From Methylomonas methanica MC09 (GTDB lineage Bacteria > Pseudomonadota > Gammaproteobacteria > Methylococcales > Methylomonadaceae): a stretch of 64,000 nucleotides of DNA. Location: NCBI RefSeq assembly GCF_000214665.1, contig NC_015572.1, positions 124,001-188,000 on the forward strand, in the 5' to 3' direction. Position 1 is the stretch's first letter. Each line of letters begins with the position of its first letter. The notes beneath the pieces were generated by a model. That model was given only the letters and a program-made list of their open reading frames with translations, did no database searches and had not been told where the DNA came from. Shown piece by piece: positions 36,157-45,152 of this stretch. A program made the position numbers and the translations under genes.

Positions 36157-36765
36157 TTACTTTGTTTGTGCTTCTTGCTGAATGAGTTGATTGGTAACGG
36201 CGATCATGTTTTCTTGCGATTTGGCGGTACTCGCCGTCACTCGATACTTGCCGTTAACAATGATGGCCGGCACTCCGGTGATGCCATAGCGCGCACCCAT
36301 GGTTTCGGCTTGGCGCATTTTCGCGTCAACCATAAAGGAATTGTAAGCGGCTCGGAAATCGTCGTCTTTCACGCCATGAGCGGCAAAGAATTTGGCCAGC
36401 TCGTCCTCCGAGGTCAGTTTTTGTCTTTTATTTTGGATGGCGTCGAAAAAATCGGCATGAACTTTTTCTACAACACCCAAGGCTTCCGCGGTAAAAAAGG
36501 CCTTGGCATGTTTGCCCCATAACTCGCTGAATACAGCCGGTTGGCGGATGAATTCGACATTGTCCGGTTTGGTTTTCAACCAGGCGGCCATGGAAGGCTC
36601 CAGGCTGTAGCAATGCGGGCAGCCATACCAGAAAAACTCGATAACTTCGATTTTGTCAGGATTTTGTACCGGTTGGGCTGGCGTTACCGTTTCGTAACCG
36701 CCTTCCGCGCGGGCCAAGCCAGTTAAGCAAAACAGTACCAAGAATGTAATTTTTTTTAACATCAA
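36157..36765 (-). CDS. dsbA: Thiol:disulfide interchange protein DsbA
   Basis: A 202-residue periplasmic oxidase. A signal peptide (KITFLVLFCLTGLARA) precedes a thioredoxin fold with helical insertion. The active site is FFWYGCPHCYSLEP, near residues 49-55, with the CPHC typical of DsbA. GVPAIIVNGKY supplies the cis-Pro loop. It introduces disulfides into exported proteins. Neighbours match the dsbA-cytochrome c4-engB group known from Pseudomonas. Confidence 0.95.
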   Translation of the reverse strand: MMLKKITFLVLFCLTGLARAEGGYETVTPAQPVQNPDKIEVIEFFWYGCPHCYSLEPSMAAWLKTKPDNVEFIRQPAVFSELWGKHAKAFFTAEALGVVEKVHADFFDAIQNKRQKLTSEDELAKFFAAHGVKDDDFRAAYNSFMVDAKMRQAETMGARYGITGVPAIIVNGKYRVTASTAKSQENMIAVTNQLIQQEAQTK

Positions 36766-37284
36766 AGTTCTCCATGGGAAAGTAAACCAGATAAAAACAT
36801 ATTCATGCCCGGAAATGCAAACAACCTGACAAAAAGCGAGTTTTTTTCAGATCCCGGGACCAACAGCCTCCCGAGTTTCCGCTGTCCATAACGCGCAGAG
36901 AATAGTTGCCGGGGTTGAAAAAAGCAAAGCCCGCGTTTAAGGCGATTGCTTTGTGTATGAGACCGTCAAATAAACACGGCATCCGGGTTGAATACTGTAT
37001 GCATACCGCTATAAGGTATGCCGAAGCAGAAAGCCGCTTGTCATCGCAGGCCGCCATCAGTGTTGGTATTGATCGGCCTGAAGTCGGAAATTTTCGATTC
37101 CTGATCATTGATTTGGGGTTGCTTAACAGTTGCTTCAAGGTAATCCCGGATTCATGGAAGCAAATAGTGTAGCGGGATGGAAATGGTCGACGGTATCAGG
37201 GAATAACTTGCAATGCGTGCGCGGAATAGCGATTTAGAGCTCCGGCAGGTTAATCAACCTGCCGGATCGGGCTGGTTTGCCCGG
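36766..37284. other. Intergenic region between dsbA and the dihaem cytochrome gene
   Basis: No gene is supported; short frames on both strands lack family features. TCCGGCAGGTT / AACCTGCCGGA (37241-37251 and 37256-37266) is a perfect hairpin just past the cytochrome stop codon, without a T-run on the transcribed side. It may end the cytochrome transcript. The dsbA promoter should be near 36766-36900. Confidence 0.5.
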
Positions 37285-37968
37285 TTATTTCATGGTCGAG
37301 ATGTAGTAGGAAACCGCTTTAATGTCTTCATCGGTCATTTTTTTCGCGATCATGTGCATCATATTTTCGGGGTTGTTACTGCGCGCGCCGGTTTTGAAGT
37401 CGGACAGAGTTTTAATCAAATAATCGGCGTGTTGAGAATGTAGGGCGGGGTACGCGGCCGGTTTATTGCCTTCCGCATACGGGCCGTGGCACGCCACGCA
37501 AGCCGATACTTCGCGACCGATATTGCCGTTACGGTATAAATCGCTGCCTTGTTCGATTAAAGCGGCCAGCTCGGCTTTCTTTTCATCATCGGTTTTGGCC
37601 GGTTTATCGTCGTCGTCCTCGTCATCCGCCGGCAAAGTAGGTGCGGGATTAACGGAGATTTTTTGCGAGGCATAGTAGGCGGCAATCTCTTCCATGCTTT
37701 TATCGTCAAGCCCCATCGCCAAAGGCGCCATCATGGGCGCATTGCGTTCACCGCTTTTAAACGCCTTTAATTGCTTAATCAAATAGCCCTGGTGTTGGCC
37801 GGCGAGTTTTGGAAAGCCCGGCATCGCACTGTTGCCGTCTTCGCCGTGGCAACCCGCGCACGATGCGGCTTTTTCCTTGCCTACGCCCGCTTTAGCTTGT
37901 GCATAAACAAAACCGGTACTGGTGGCAAGTGCCAAGGTGATGGAAACAGTCAGCAGTTTTTTTATCAT
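37285..37968 (-). CDS. Dihaem cytochrome c (c4-type)
   Basis: A 227-residue exported protein. A signal peptide (LLTVSITLALATSTGFVYA) leads two cytochrome c domains with haem sites CAGCH (near 37-41) and CVACH (near 157-161). Axial Met ligands are likely in the MMAPLAMG and MMHMIAKKM segments. The inter-domain linker is unusually acidic (DDEDDDDKPAKTDDEKK). Cytochrome c4 shuttles electrons to terminal oxidases. Gene order with dsbA and divergent engB matches the cc4 locus of Pseudomonas. Confidence 0.93.
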   Translation of the reverse strand: MIKKLLTVSITLALATSTGFVYAQAKAGVGKEKAASCAGCHGEDGNSAMPGFPKLAGQHQGYLIKQLKAFKSGERNAPMMAPLAMGLDDKSMEEIAAYYASQKISVNPAPTLPADDEDDDDKPAKTDDEKKAELAALIEQGSDLYRNGNIGREVSACVACHGPYAEGNKPAAYPALHSQHADYLIKTLSDFKTGARSNNPENMMHMIAKKMTDEDIKAVSYYISTMK

Positions 37969-38077
37969 TATTGGCCCCTGTTCAGGAAGGTTAATCGACG
38001 ACAGCAGTCTTAAAAGTACTGCCAGACGCTATAATGCCCGGATTCTAACCGATTTATAACCCTTAAGCGAGACAGCG

Positions 38078-38686
38078 ATGAATCCAATGTATCACCAGGC
38101 CAAATTCATCAACAGCGCGCCCCGGCTGCAGGATGCGCCGCCGGACCAGGGTATGGAGATTGCTTTTGCCGGTCGCTCGAACGCCGGTAAGTCCAGTGCC
38201 ATCAATACGTTGGTGCAGCAAAACGCCTTGGCCAGGGTTAGCAAAACGCCGGGGCGCACCCAGTTGCTGAACTTTTTTGAAATCGACACAGAGCGGAAGC
38301 TGGTGGATTTACCCGGTTACGGTTACGCGAAAGTGCCGGTGGCGGTTAAACGCGACTGGCAGAAAATGATGGAAAATTACCTGAAAAATCGCAAAGCTCT
38401 CTGCGGCATTGTGTTGGTGATGGATATCCGCCACCCCATGACCGAATTCGACTGGCAAATGGTGGAATGGTGCGAGCACACCCACTTGCCGTTACATATC
38501 TTATTGACCAAGGCGGACAAACTGAAATTCGGCGCCGCTAAAAACACCCTGTTGGCCGTGCAGCGCGAATTAAGCCAAGCCAGTATTACCGTCACCTTGC
38601 AGTTGTTTTCCGCGTTGAACAAAACCGGCATCGATGATATCCATCAAATGCTCGACGAATGGTTCGGGTTAAAAACGGCGAATTAG
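38078..38686 (+). CDS. engB: Ribosome biogenesis GTP-binding protein EngB/YsxC
   Basis: A 202-residue TrmE-Era-EngA-YihA-class GTPase with G1 [10 protein letters not shown] (near 31-40), a G2/switch [12 protein letters not shown]3 [11 protein letters not shown] and G4 LTKADKL. It acts in assembly of the large ribosomal subunit. Divergent from the cytochrome c4 gene, as in Pseudomonas. polA, often beside it in other genomes, lies about 11 kb further on, so the block has been opened by other genes. Confidence 0.96.
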   Translation: MNPMYHQAKFINSAPRLQDAPPDQGMEIAFAGRSNAGKSSAINTLVQQNALARVSKTPGRTQLLNFFEIDTERKLVDLPGYGYAKVPVAVKRDWQKMMENYLKNRKALCGIVLVMDIRHPMTEFDWQMVEWCEHTHLPLHILLTKADKLKFGAAKNTLLAVQRELSQASITVTLQLFSALNKTGIDDIHQMLDEWFGLKTAN

Positions 38687-38763
38687 CAGTCCACGATTTT
38701 ACAGCCGGAATCTACACGCGATACCGTTGAGTTTAAGGTACGTTAAATTCTTTTTCGTCGCCG

Positions 38764-39204
38764 CTATTCATTGCTATAAAGGTATTTTGCGCCATTAGCG
38801 AACTGTTCCTGTTCGTCTGCCGTGAGGCGTTCCCAATGTTTCTGACAGGTGAAGTTCGCTATCGCAAGCCCCAACTTATACCGGGTACTTGCTTTCGTGG
38901 CTCTATCCAACAACGTGATCGGGTTTCGCGACGGATGACGAAATCCGATACTCGGCGCTTGTTCCAGCATGGCGCCATTTACATTCTCGATGGTGTAGTC
39001 GTTGGCATTCCTTAATACTTCTCTGCCGACGTTAGGGCTATTGCTTTTGCCGAAAGTCCCGTCAAACCAGTTTTGTGTGATATGTCCGAAGGTTATCGTC
39101 CCATTTTGTTCAGCCCGCATAAAATACACCGTTGGTTTCTGGTCAATGTCTCCCGTATACCCGATTATGTTTTCCGGAATGTAAAAATCTGCTTCAAAAG
39201 CCAT
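38764..39204 (-). CDS. Hypothetical protein, 146 residues
   Basis: No family is recognised. The protein is soluble, without signal peptide or membrane segment. It has a beta-rich N-terminal half (ADFYIPENIIGYTGDIDQKP, TVYFMRAEQNGTITFGH) and a short helical C-terminus with WERLTADEQEQF. The ribosome site upstream of 39204 is GGAGAGC. It lies in a region with palindromes and an AT-rich oxygenase gene, so it may be acquired. Confidence 0.5.
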   Translation of the reverse strand: MAFEADFYIPENIIGYTGDIDQKPTVYFMRAEQNGTITFGHITQNWFDGTFGKSNSPNVGREVLRNANDYTIENVNGAMLEQAPSIGFRHPSRNPITLLDRATKASTRYKLGLAIANFTCQKHWERLTADEQEQFANGAKYLYSNE

Positions 39205-39592
39205 CTTTGCTCTCCCACTGTTTTGTCAGGTGTATCTTTAAGTGATAGCTCGCCGGTGAATAACTCGCTCGGACTGCAGGTCGTCGGCTCGTAATGCGAT
39301 GATATCGGAAAAATCGCAGCTACCACCCGGATTTTTTAGGTGGGTAGAGGTAGGTCAGGGTGCGCGAAAGCGTTCCTTGACAAAGTCGGCGTTCATGGCT
39401 TCGAATGTCACGTAACCGCTCTCGCGGCAGCGTGACCTACCGGACTATTGAGGTAAGGTGACTGAGCTTAGCAAAATGTAAATCTGCCTTCAAAATTTAG
39501 CCAAATTCTTAGGCCAGAATAAGCCGATAGATGTTTCTGGCGAACTAAAGTATACCGGAAACGCTCGCGCTTATTCCGGCCTACATGGCTGC
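39205..39592. other. Intergenic region with palindromic elements
   Basis: No gene is seen. It holds an imperfect palindrome at 39407-39436 (GTCACGTAACCGC / GCGGCAGCGTGAC) and the larger inverted repeat at 39510-39583. Confidence 0.55.
39510..39583. repeat. REP-like imperfect palindrome
   Basis: The left arm 39510-39540 (TAGGCCAGAATAAGC...) matches the complement of 39555-39583 (TAGGCCGGAATAAGC...), with mismatches and a 14-base centre. The sequence type resembles dispersed extragenic palindromes with GGCCGGAATAAGCG ends common in Proteobacteria. One copy is seen in the window. Confidence 0.65.
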
Positions 39593-40171
39593 CTATAGCT
39601 TTGCATACATTACGTCAGACCGAATCGCATATTTCAGACCAGAAACGATTGGCGTACTTTGATGCCTAAGTTTATGGGGAAATACTACCAACATCCCCTT
39701 TTCTGGCTTCACTTTACAGGTTTCAAACTCTGTTTCTCCACCTTCACAATCACTATTTAAGTACAGAAGTACAGTTAACTTACTGACCTCAAAATAGTCC
39801 CTCTTGAATGCGCCATCTACGTGCCACTTAAAATATTGACCGGGTGAATACTTATAAAACCTGAACCTTTCATTTAGTCCATTTCTAGACCAACTATCAA
39901 TTTCTTTAGGAATGTACTCTACTATTCTTTCATATAGTTTTTTAGCTAGTTCCAAATCATCATAGATGACCCTATCGTTGTTTCGTACATCCTTAGCGAT
40001 TTCTAGACCCATGTGGGTAATAATTGATGCCTCTTCATATTTTTTATTTTCACTAAGAGAAATTAACTCATCGCACTCTTCATCACTTAGAAAGTTGTTT
40101 ACACAAAATATTCCAAGTTCTTTATCTACATATTTTTTACTCAAAACTGCGTCCTTGATCATGCCTAACAA
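39593..40171 (-). CDS. 2OG-Fe(II) oxygenase, prolyl-4-hydroxylase-like
   Basis: A 192-residue soluble protein with the 2-oxoglutarate dioxygenase double-stranded beta-helix. The iron ligands are His and Asp in FKWHVDGAF and a distal His in LRHQSTPI, followed by GLKYAIRSDV with the 2OG-binding basic residue. VLLYLNSDCEGGETEF is typical of the P4H family. The gene is far more AT-rich than its neighbours and sits beside a palindrome-rich spacer, signs of recent transfer. Substrate unknown. Compare with the separate family member at 60257. Confidence 0.85.
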   Translation of the reverse strand: MLGMIKDAVLSKKYVDKELGIFCVNNFLSDEECDELISLSENKKYEEASIITHMGLEIAKDVRNNDRVIYDDLELAKKLYERIVEYIPKEIDSWSRNGLNERFRFYKYSPGQYFKWHVDGAFKRDYFEVSKLTVLLYLNSDCEGGETEFETCKVKPEKGMLVVFPHKLRHQSTPIVSGLKYAIRSDVMYAKL

Positions 40172-40290
40172 ATAATTAAATGGTTTTCAGCATATCTACC
40201 ACGAAACATGCTACGCCTCAATAAAGTATTGGTCTGCAAGGGTTTTTACCTTCTGTATATCATTCAAGCCGCCGAAAATTAGCGACAGGA

Positions 40291-40322
40291 GTTACGCTCG
40301 CTCCGAGTAGTGAAAGCGTAAC
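40291..40322. repeat. Short inverted repeat
   Basis: GTTACGCT (40291-40298) and AGCGTAAC (40315-40322) with a 16-base loop, in the spacer upstream of the oxygenase gene. Role unknown. Confidence 0.35.
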
Positions 40323-40383
40323 TGGAGAATGTTGACGTCGAAATGTGCGATTACGCAAACTAATTGCACATTTTTATAACAAC

Positions 40384-40971
40384 TTATTCACCCGCATCCG
40401 CCAGCTTCCGCTTAATGCTAATAGCGCCGCGAATATCGCCGGCCCGATAACCGGTTGCTTGGTCGTCAGGATATTCCCTGGCTAGCATCGTTTTAACGTC
40501 GGCAGCCATGTCGTACGGCTGGCCGTGGCATTGCAGGCACATGGGCTGGGTGGGGATGGCTTTCAGATAGCGGAACCAGCGACCATCCGCGTCTTCGGTT
40601 AGCTCGTTGACTTCCGTCGGCGCGCTACCTTGCGCTTGTTGCCGGTCGAATTGTTCCAGCATGCTACGCTCCCAGGCATCGGGAGTGCCCAGCGTCTTGT
40701 TGCGGGTTTTCAGCGATACTCGGCTGACCAAAAAACCGTTCCTGGAATAGTCCGCCGCCAGGGCCGGCGCGACCTGTTTGCAAACGCCGATCGCCCCGCC
40801 CGGACCGGCGGTTGCCAATTGCTGTTTCAAGGTGCCGCCCAAACGCTGCATGAAAGCCTGCGCAATCCGACGGCTTTCTTCAAGATTGTCCGGATTATCG
40901 CCTGCAACGACCAGCGCCGGTGCCATAGCGAATAACAACGGTAACAAACGATGAGTAAACTTTGATTTCAT
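40384..40971 (-). CDS. Exported DUF3365/Tll0287-like protein with one c-type haem motif
   Basis: A 195-residue protein. The ATG at 40971 follows AGGAGAA and starts a signal peptide (LLPLLFAMAPALVVAG); the longer frame from 41058 is rejected. A single CLQCH haem-binding motif sits near residue 154, preceded by KAIPTQPM and followed by GYRAGDIRGAISIK. This matches the Tll0287-like domain, thought to bind haem and act as a redox or gas sensor, usually fused to signalling domains. Here it stands alone. Divergent from hemF, which fits a haem-linked context. Confidence 0.82.
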   Translation of the reverse strand: MKSKFTHRLLPLLFAMAPALVVAGDNPDNLEESRRIAQAFMQRLGGTLKQQLATAGPGGAIGVCKQVAPALAADYSRNGFLVSRVSLKTRNKTLGTPDAWERSMLEQFDRQQAQGSAPTEVNELTEDADGRWFRYLKAIPTQPMCLQCHGQPYDMAADVKTMLAREYPDDQATGYRAGDIRGAISIKRKLADAGE

Positions 40972-41030
40972 GGTGTTCTCCTTCGACCCGATGACGCTTA
41001 AATTTGCGCAAGTCCCGCAAAAGCTGTTAG

Positions 41031-41987
<957 letters not shown>

Positions 41988-42113
41988 TGGCGTAGCAGTC
42001 TGCACGGCTGAACAATTAGCCGGCAAAACAGGCCAGGGAGACGGCCGGCATAAAAATTATTAATACTGCGGAGCCCGCCGTCCAAGAGCAGGGCCAGCAT
42101 CAGGGGGGGAAGT

Positions 42114-44291
42114 ATGAGCACAAACAAGAACCCGAATCGAGACATTCCGGGCTATCGGCAACTCAAGCGCTTGCGAACCGCTTTGGGAATTGCCCAGGGC
42201 AGCCGGCTGTTGTCGCGGTTACTGCAGGAGTTGGAATCCACCGTCTCCCACGATCAAACCAAGCGCGTCACCTATATGACCGAATTGTTCACCCGCATCC
42301 ACCGGGAGATGTTCAGCGACTGGAAGGAGCAGATTACGGTCAATCACCGGCCGGGCACCATGTTGGAGAAGGAAAAGCGCAAACGCTTCCGGATCGCCAT
42401 CGAACGTCTAGTGCTGGATGGCGACAGCAATCAGGACAGTGCGATTTTCGACAACAACGGTTTTGTCATGCGATGCGACGACATTGCCGGCCGTCTTGCC
42501 AGTTTTTATCAGGAATTACGGGTGATTCGTCCCTACTCCTTCGGCAACCGCATTACCCTGGATCTGTTTATTACCGCACTGGGGAATTTGCCGGCTTTCA
42601 AGGCGGTATACGAGCAAGGCATAGACTTCCGCCGCTTGGCGCATGAGGATGCTATCGCTTTGCACGACCCGGACAGCAACCACGCGGCCATCACCCAAGC
42701 CTTTAGCAATGCGCTCGATCCTACCCGCACCTACAGCCTGATCAATAAAGCTAACGGCTACGGCAAATGGCCGGAAAACAAACGCTTTCTGCAAGGCATC
42801 CCGTTTTTGTCCCATACCACGGCGGATGGCATAGATTGTCTGGTGACCGTCAATGGCGGTCTGGTGCCGCTGGACAGCATTCCGGTCGACCGATTCATTA
42901 CAGGGCAGCATTTTGCCGATAATTCGTTAAGCGTATCGGAACACGTCATCGGCTATTTGCCCGGAACCGAGGAGCTGCGCGCACCCGGCAAAACCGAGAT
43001 AGACGCCATCCCGGTTCGCGAGGACGGCGTGGCGCCGCTGTTTTGCCTGGACATCAACATGCTGACCAGTTTGCGTCCGCCCAGCCACGCCGAGTTGCTG
43101 GATTTGATCAGGCAATTTGCCGGGGAACAGGCCAAGGTGTTCGTGTTGGCGGATAATCCGGTCTTAAAACATAAAATGCTGGCGGCCACTCACGGCGAAA
43201 GCCGTTTGCAGCGCACCATCGAAATTGCCTATAAGCGCTTGGGTAAAATCAATCTGGCGCTGCAAACCGCGCTAAACACCATCTTCGACGGCAAAACCGC
43301 CGTCGACAAACCGAAGTTGTTCATGTGTATGGGCGGTGCCGGAGCCGGCAAAACTGCGGTGGAGGAAATTGCCCGTTCCCAGTGCGGAGACAATTTCGTG
43401 GTGGCCTCGCTGGACGAATTCCGCAAACTCAGCGACCTTTATTGCCTGTTGACCGCCGCCAACCACCACAGCGACGATTACGTGTACGTGGAGCCGTTCG
43501 CCAACCGCTTGCGAGACTTGGTGGCCGACCATGCCCGGCAGAATCGCATCAACCTGTTATACGACGGTACCGGTATTCCCTATCAACCGCGTTACTCGAC
43601 GGTGATTCAGCAATTTCAGGCTGCCGGTTTCCATACCCAAATCACCGCCGTCGATGCGTTTTTGGTCAAGCCTGCAGGGCGGGAAGAAGAGTTGTCGCGG
43701 GCCGGCGTGATCGGCAGCGTCAAATCGCGCTACGAAGCCACCGGCCGAGCTTTACCTTGGGTGGTGACCATAGACAAACACATCCGTTCGCCGCAGGCTT
43801 TTTTGCTGGCCCTACAGGATACCGCACTGGCCAAACTGTCGCTGTTTGCCAACGACGGCGAGCGCGATCAGCATTATCTGGTGGCGGAAAGCTTTTTGAT
43901 GTACGACGAAGATATCGAACACCTGCACGAGCAGCAAATTGCCCGCACCCTGGCGCCGCATTTTAAAACCATCATGAGCCGCCACCACGATTCGGTATTA
44001 AAGAACATGGCCCAGCATTTCGACGGCGCCTTAAAAGCCCTGATCGAGCGGAACCCGGCCTTGAGCGAGGACAATGTCGGTTACTTGGTGTATCGCGGCA
44101 GCGAGTACAACCGGGTCTTGGCCATTTACAATGTCAGGCGTATGGTGGATTTCGTGCAAAAACGCCAGCTCAACCCCAATGCCTCCGGCGAGGACGGGCT
44201 GCTGCATAAACCCTGGGCGCTGGGTTTTCACGTCGACCCGCAAGCCAAACAGGCTTGGGTTACCCGCCTGCAGGGTACGGTGGAATACTGA
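42114..44291 (+). CDS. Zeta-toxin-like P-loop protein with Fic-like N-terminal region
   Basis: This 725-residue soluble protein has a Walker A (GGAGAGKT, 407-414), a following VASLDEF acidic strand, LLYDGTGIPYQPRY and SRAGVIGSVKSRYEATGR, all resembling the zeta-toxin/polynucleotide-kinase fold. Zeta toxins phosphorylate UDP-sugars. The N-terminal part contains RPYSFGNRITLDLFITAL at 139-156, reminiscent of the Fic motif HPFxxGN, but with Arg where the catalytic His is expected. The middle (about 220-330) is unassigned. No antitoxin-like neighbour is seen. It could be a stand-alone kinase or an effector-like protein. P-loop confident; Fic relation tentative. Confidence 0.65.
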   Translation: MSTNKNPNRDIPGYRQLKRLRTALGIAQGSRLLSRLLQELESTVSHDQTKRVTYMTELFTRIHREMFSDWKEQITVNHRPGTMLEKEKRKRFRIAIERLVLDGDSNQDSAIFDNNGFVMRCDDIAGRLASFYQELRVIRPYSFGNRITLDLFITALGNLPAFKAVYEQGIDFRRLAHEDAIALHDPDSNHAAITQAFSNALDPTRTYSLINKANGYGKWPENKRFLQGIPFLSHTTADGIDCLVTVNGGLVPLDSIPVDRFITGQHFADNSLSVSEHVIGYLPGTEELRAPGKTEIDAIPVREDGVAPLFCLDINMLTSLRPPSHAELLDLIRQFAGEQAKVFVLADNPVLKHKMLAATHGESRLQRTIEIAYKRLGKINLALQTALNTIFDGKTAVDKPKLFMCMGGAGAGKTAVEEIARSQCGDNFVVASLDEFRKLSDLYCLLTAANHHSDDYVYVEPFANRLRDLVADHARQNRINLLYDGTGIPYQPRYSTVIQQFQAAGFHTQITAVDAFLVKPAGREEELSRAGVIGSVKSRYEATGRALPWVVTIDKHIRSPQAFLLALQDTALAKLSLFANDGERDQHYLVAESFLMYDEDIEHLHEQQIARTLAPHFKTIMSRHHDSVLKNMAQHFDGALKALIERNPALSEDNVGYLVYRGSEYNRVLAIYNVRRMVDFVQKRQLNPNASGEDGLLHKPWALGFHVDPQAKQAWVTRLQGTVEY

Positions 44292-44465
44292 GATAAATTG
44301 GGGTAATAGAAACTCGTGAATTCAATTTTGGTTTTAAGTGATCGGCGAAAACTAAGTTACCAGTAGAGCGAGAAGTAGCCAACTTGAAATAATGCAAATT
44401 GATGGTTAAATCAAGTCAGTCATTTTAGTTTCGATTTAGCGCGATATTGAGACCCGGAGAATGGG

Positions 44466-45059
44466 ATGAACCAAAGTCAAGACATAAAGTTTGAGAAATT
44501 CAGTTCCCAAAGAAAGTTGATTTCATTGAGAGGTTTTTTGATGTTGATTGCCGGCGTTATTACTGCTGTGGAATCAATAATAGCGCCAGATATGTCTATC
44601 ATGACGTTTACTAATGCCTGGTTGCCTGTTACCGCATTCATCATATTTGCGGTCGGCGTCATAGAGTTTTTCGATACGTATTTCTCCAGATATACCGCGA
44701 TGTTTTTTTCAAACATCCAGTTTGCGATTTTTGATTTGGTATTTGGAGGCGTATTGTTTTGGAGTTCCGGCTATTCCGCAGTCAAACTGAGCATTCTGAT
44801 TGCCGTCTACTTGATGGTAAAAAGCCTGTTTCGGGTTGTTTTGGCGTTCCAAGGCAGTTTCGTAAATGCGACTTCAGCTAAGTTTGGCAGCATCATTTCG
44901 TTCCTGCTGGGCTTGGCTATTTGGATACATTGGCCCCTCGAGCCCTCCATTGCTTTTTTATCGTTTTGTTTGAGTGTGGAAATTGCCTTGCGCGGCTGGA
45001 CATTGGTGCAGTTTTCTTATTGGTTGATCGATAATTACCAACCTTCCGAAGATTTTTAA
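44466..45059 (+). CDS. HdeD/DUF308-like membrane protein
   Basis: A 197-residue protein with about five to six hydrophobic helices, including FLMLIAGVITAVESIIA, WLPVTAFIIFAVGVIEFF and FGSIISFLLGLAIWIHWP. The repeated small helices and length match HdeD-family proteins. Function is unclear; E. coli HdeD is acid-stress related. An AGATTGAGACCCGGAGA region precedes the ATG. Monocistronic. Confidence 0.7.
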   Translation: MNQSQDIKFEKFSSQRKLISLRGFLMLIAGVITAVESIIAPDMSIMTFTNAWLPVTAFIIFAVGVIEFFDTYFSRYTAMFFSNIQFAIFDLVFGGVLFWSSGYSAVKLSILIAVYLMVKSLFRVVLAFQGSFVNATSAKFGSIISFLLGLAIWIHWPLEPSIAFLSFCLSVEIALRGWTLVQFSYWLIDNYQPSEDF

Positions 45060-45152
45060 TGCTTGGGCCAGACATGACTGACGCCATCGCGGAGCGAGAT
45101 GGCAGAATCCTTAAGGTACGCGTCCCAATATTTCAGCGATTTCCGGGCGGCG

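Noticed and set aside
36803..37138. Minus-strand frame between dsbA and the dihaem cytochrome
   Set aside because: No ribosome site, no family resemblance and an overlapping plus-strand frame of equal quality.
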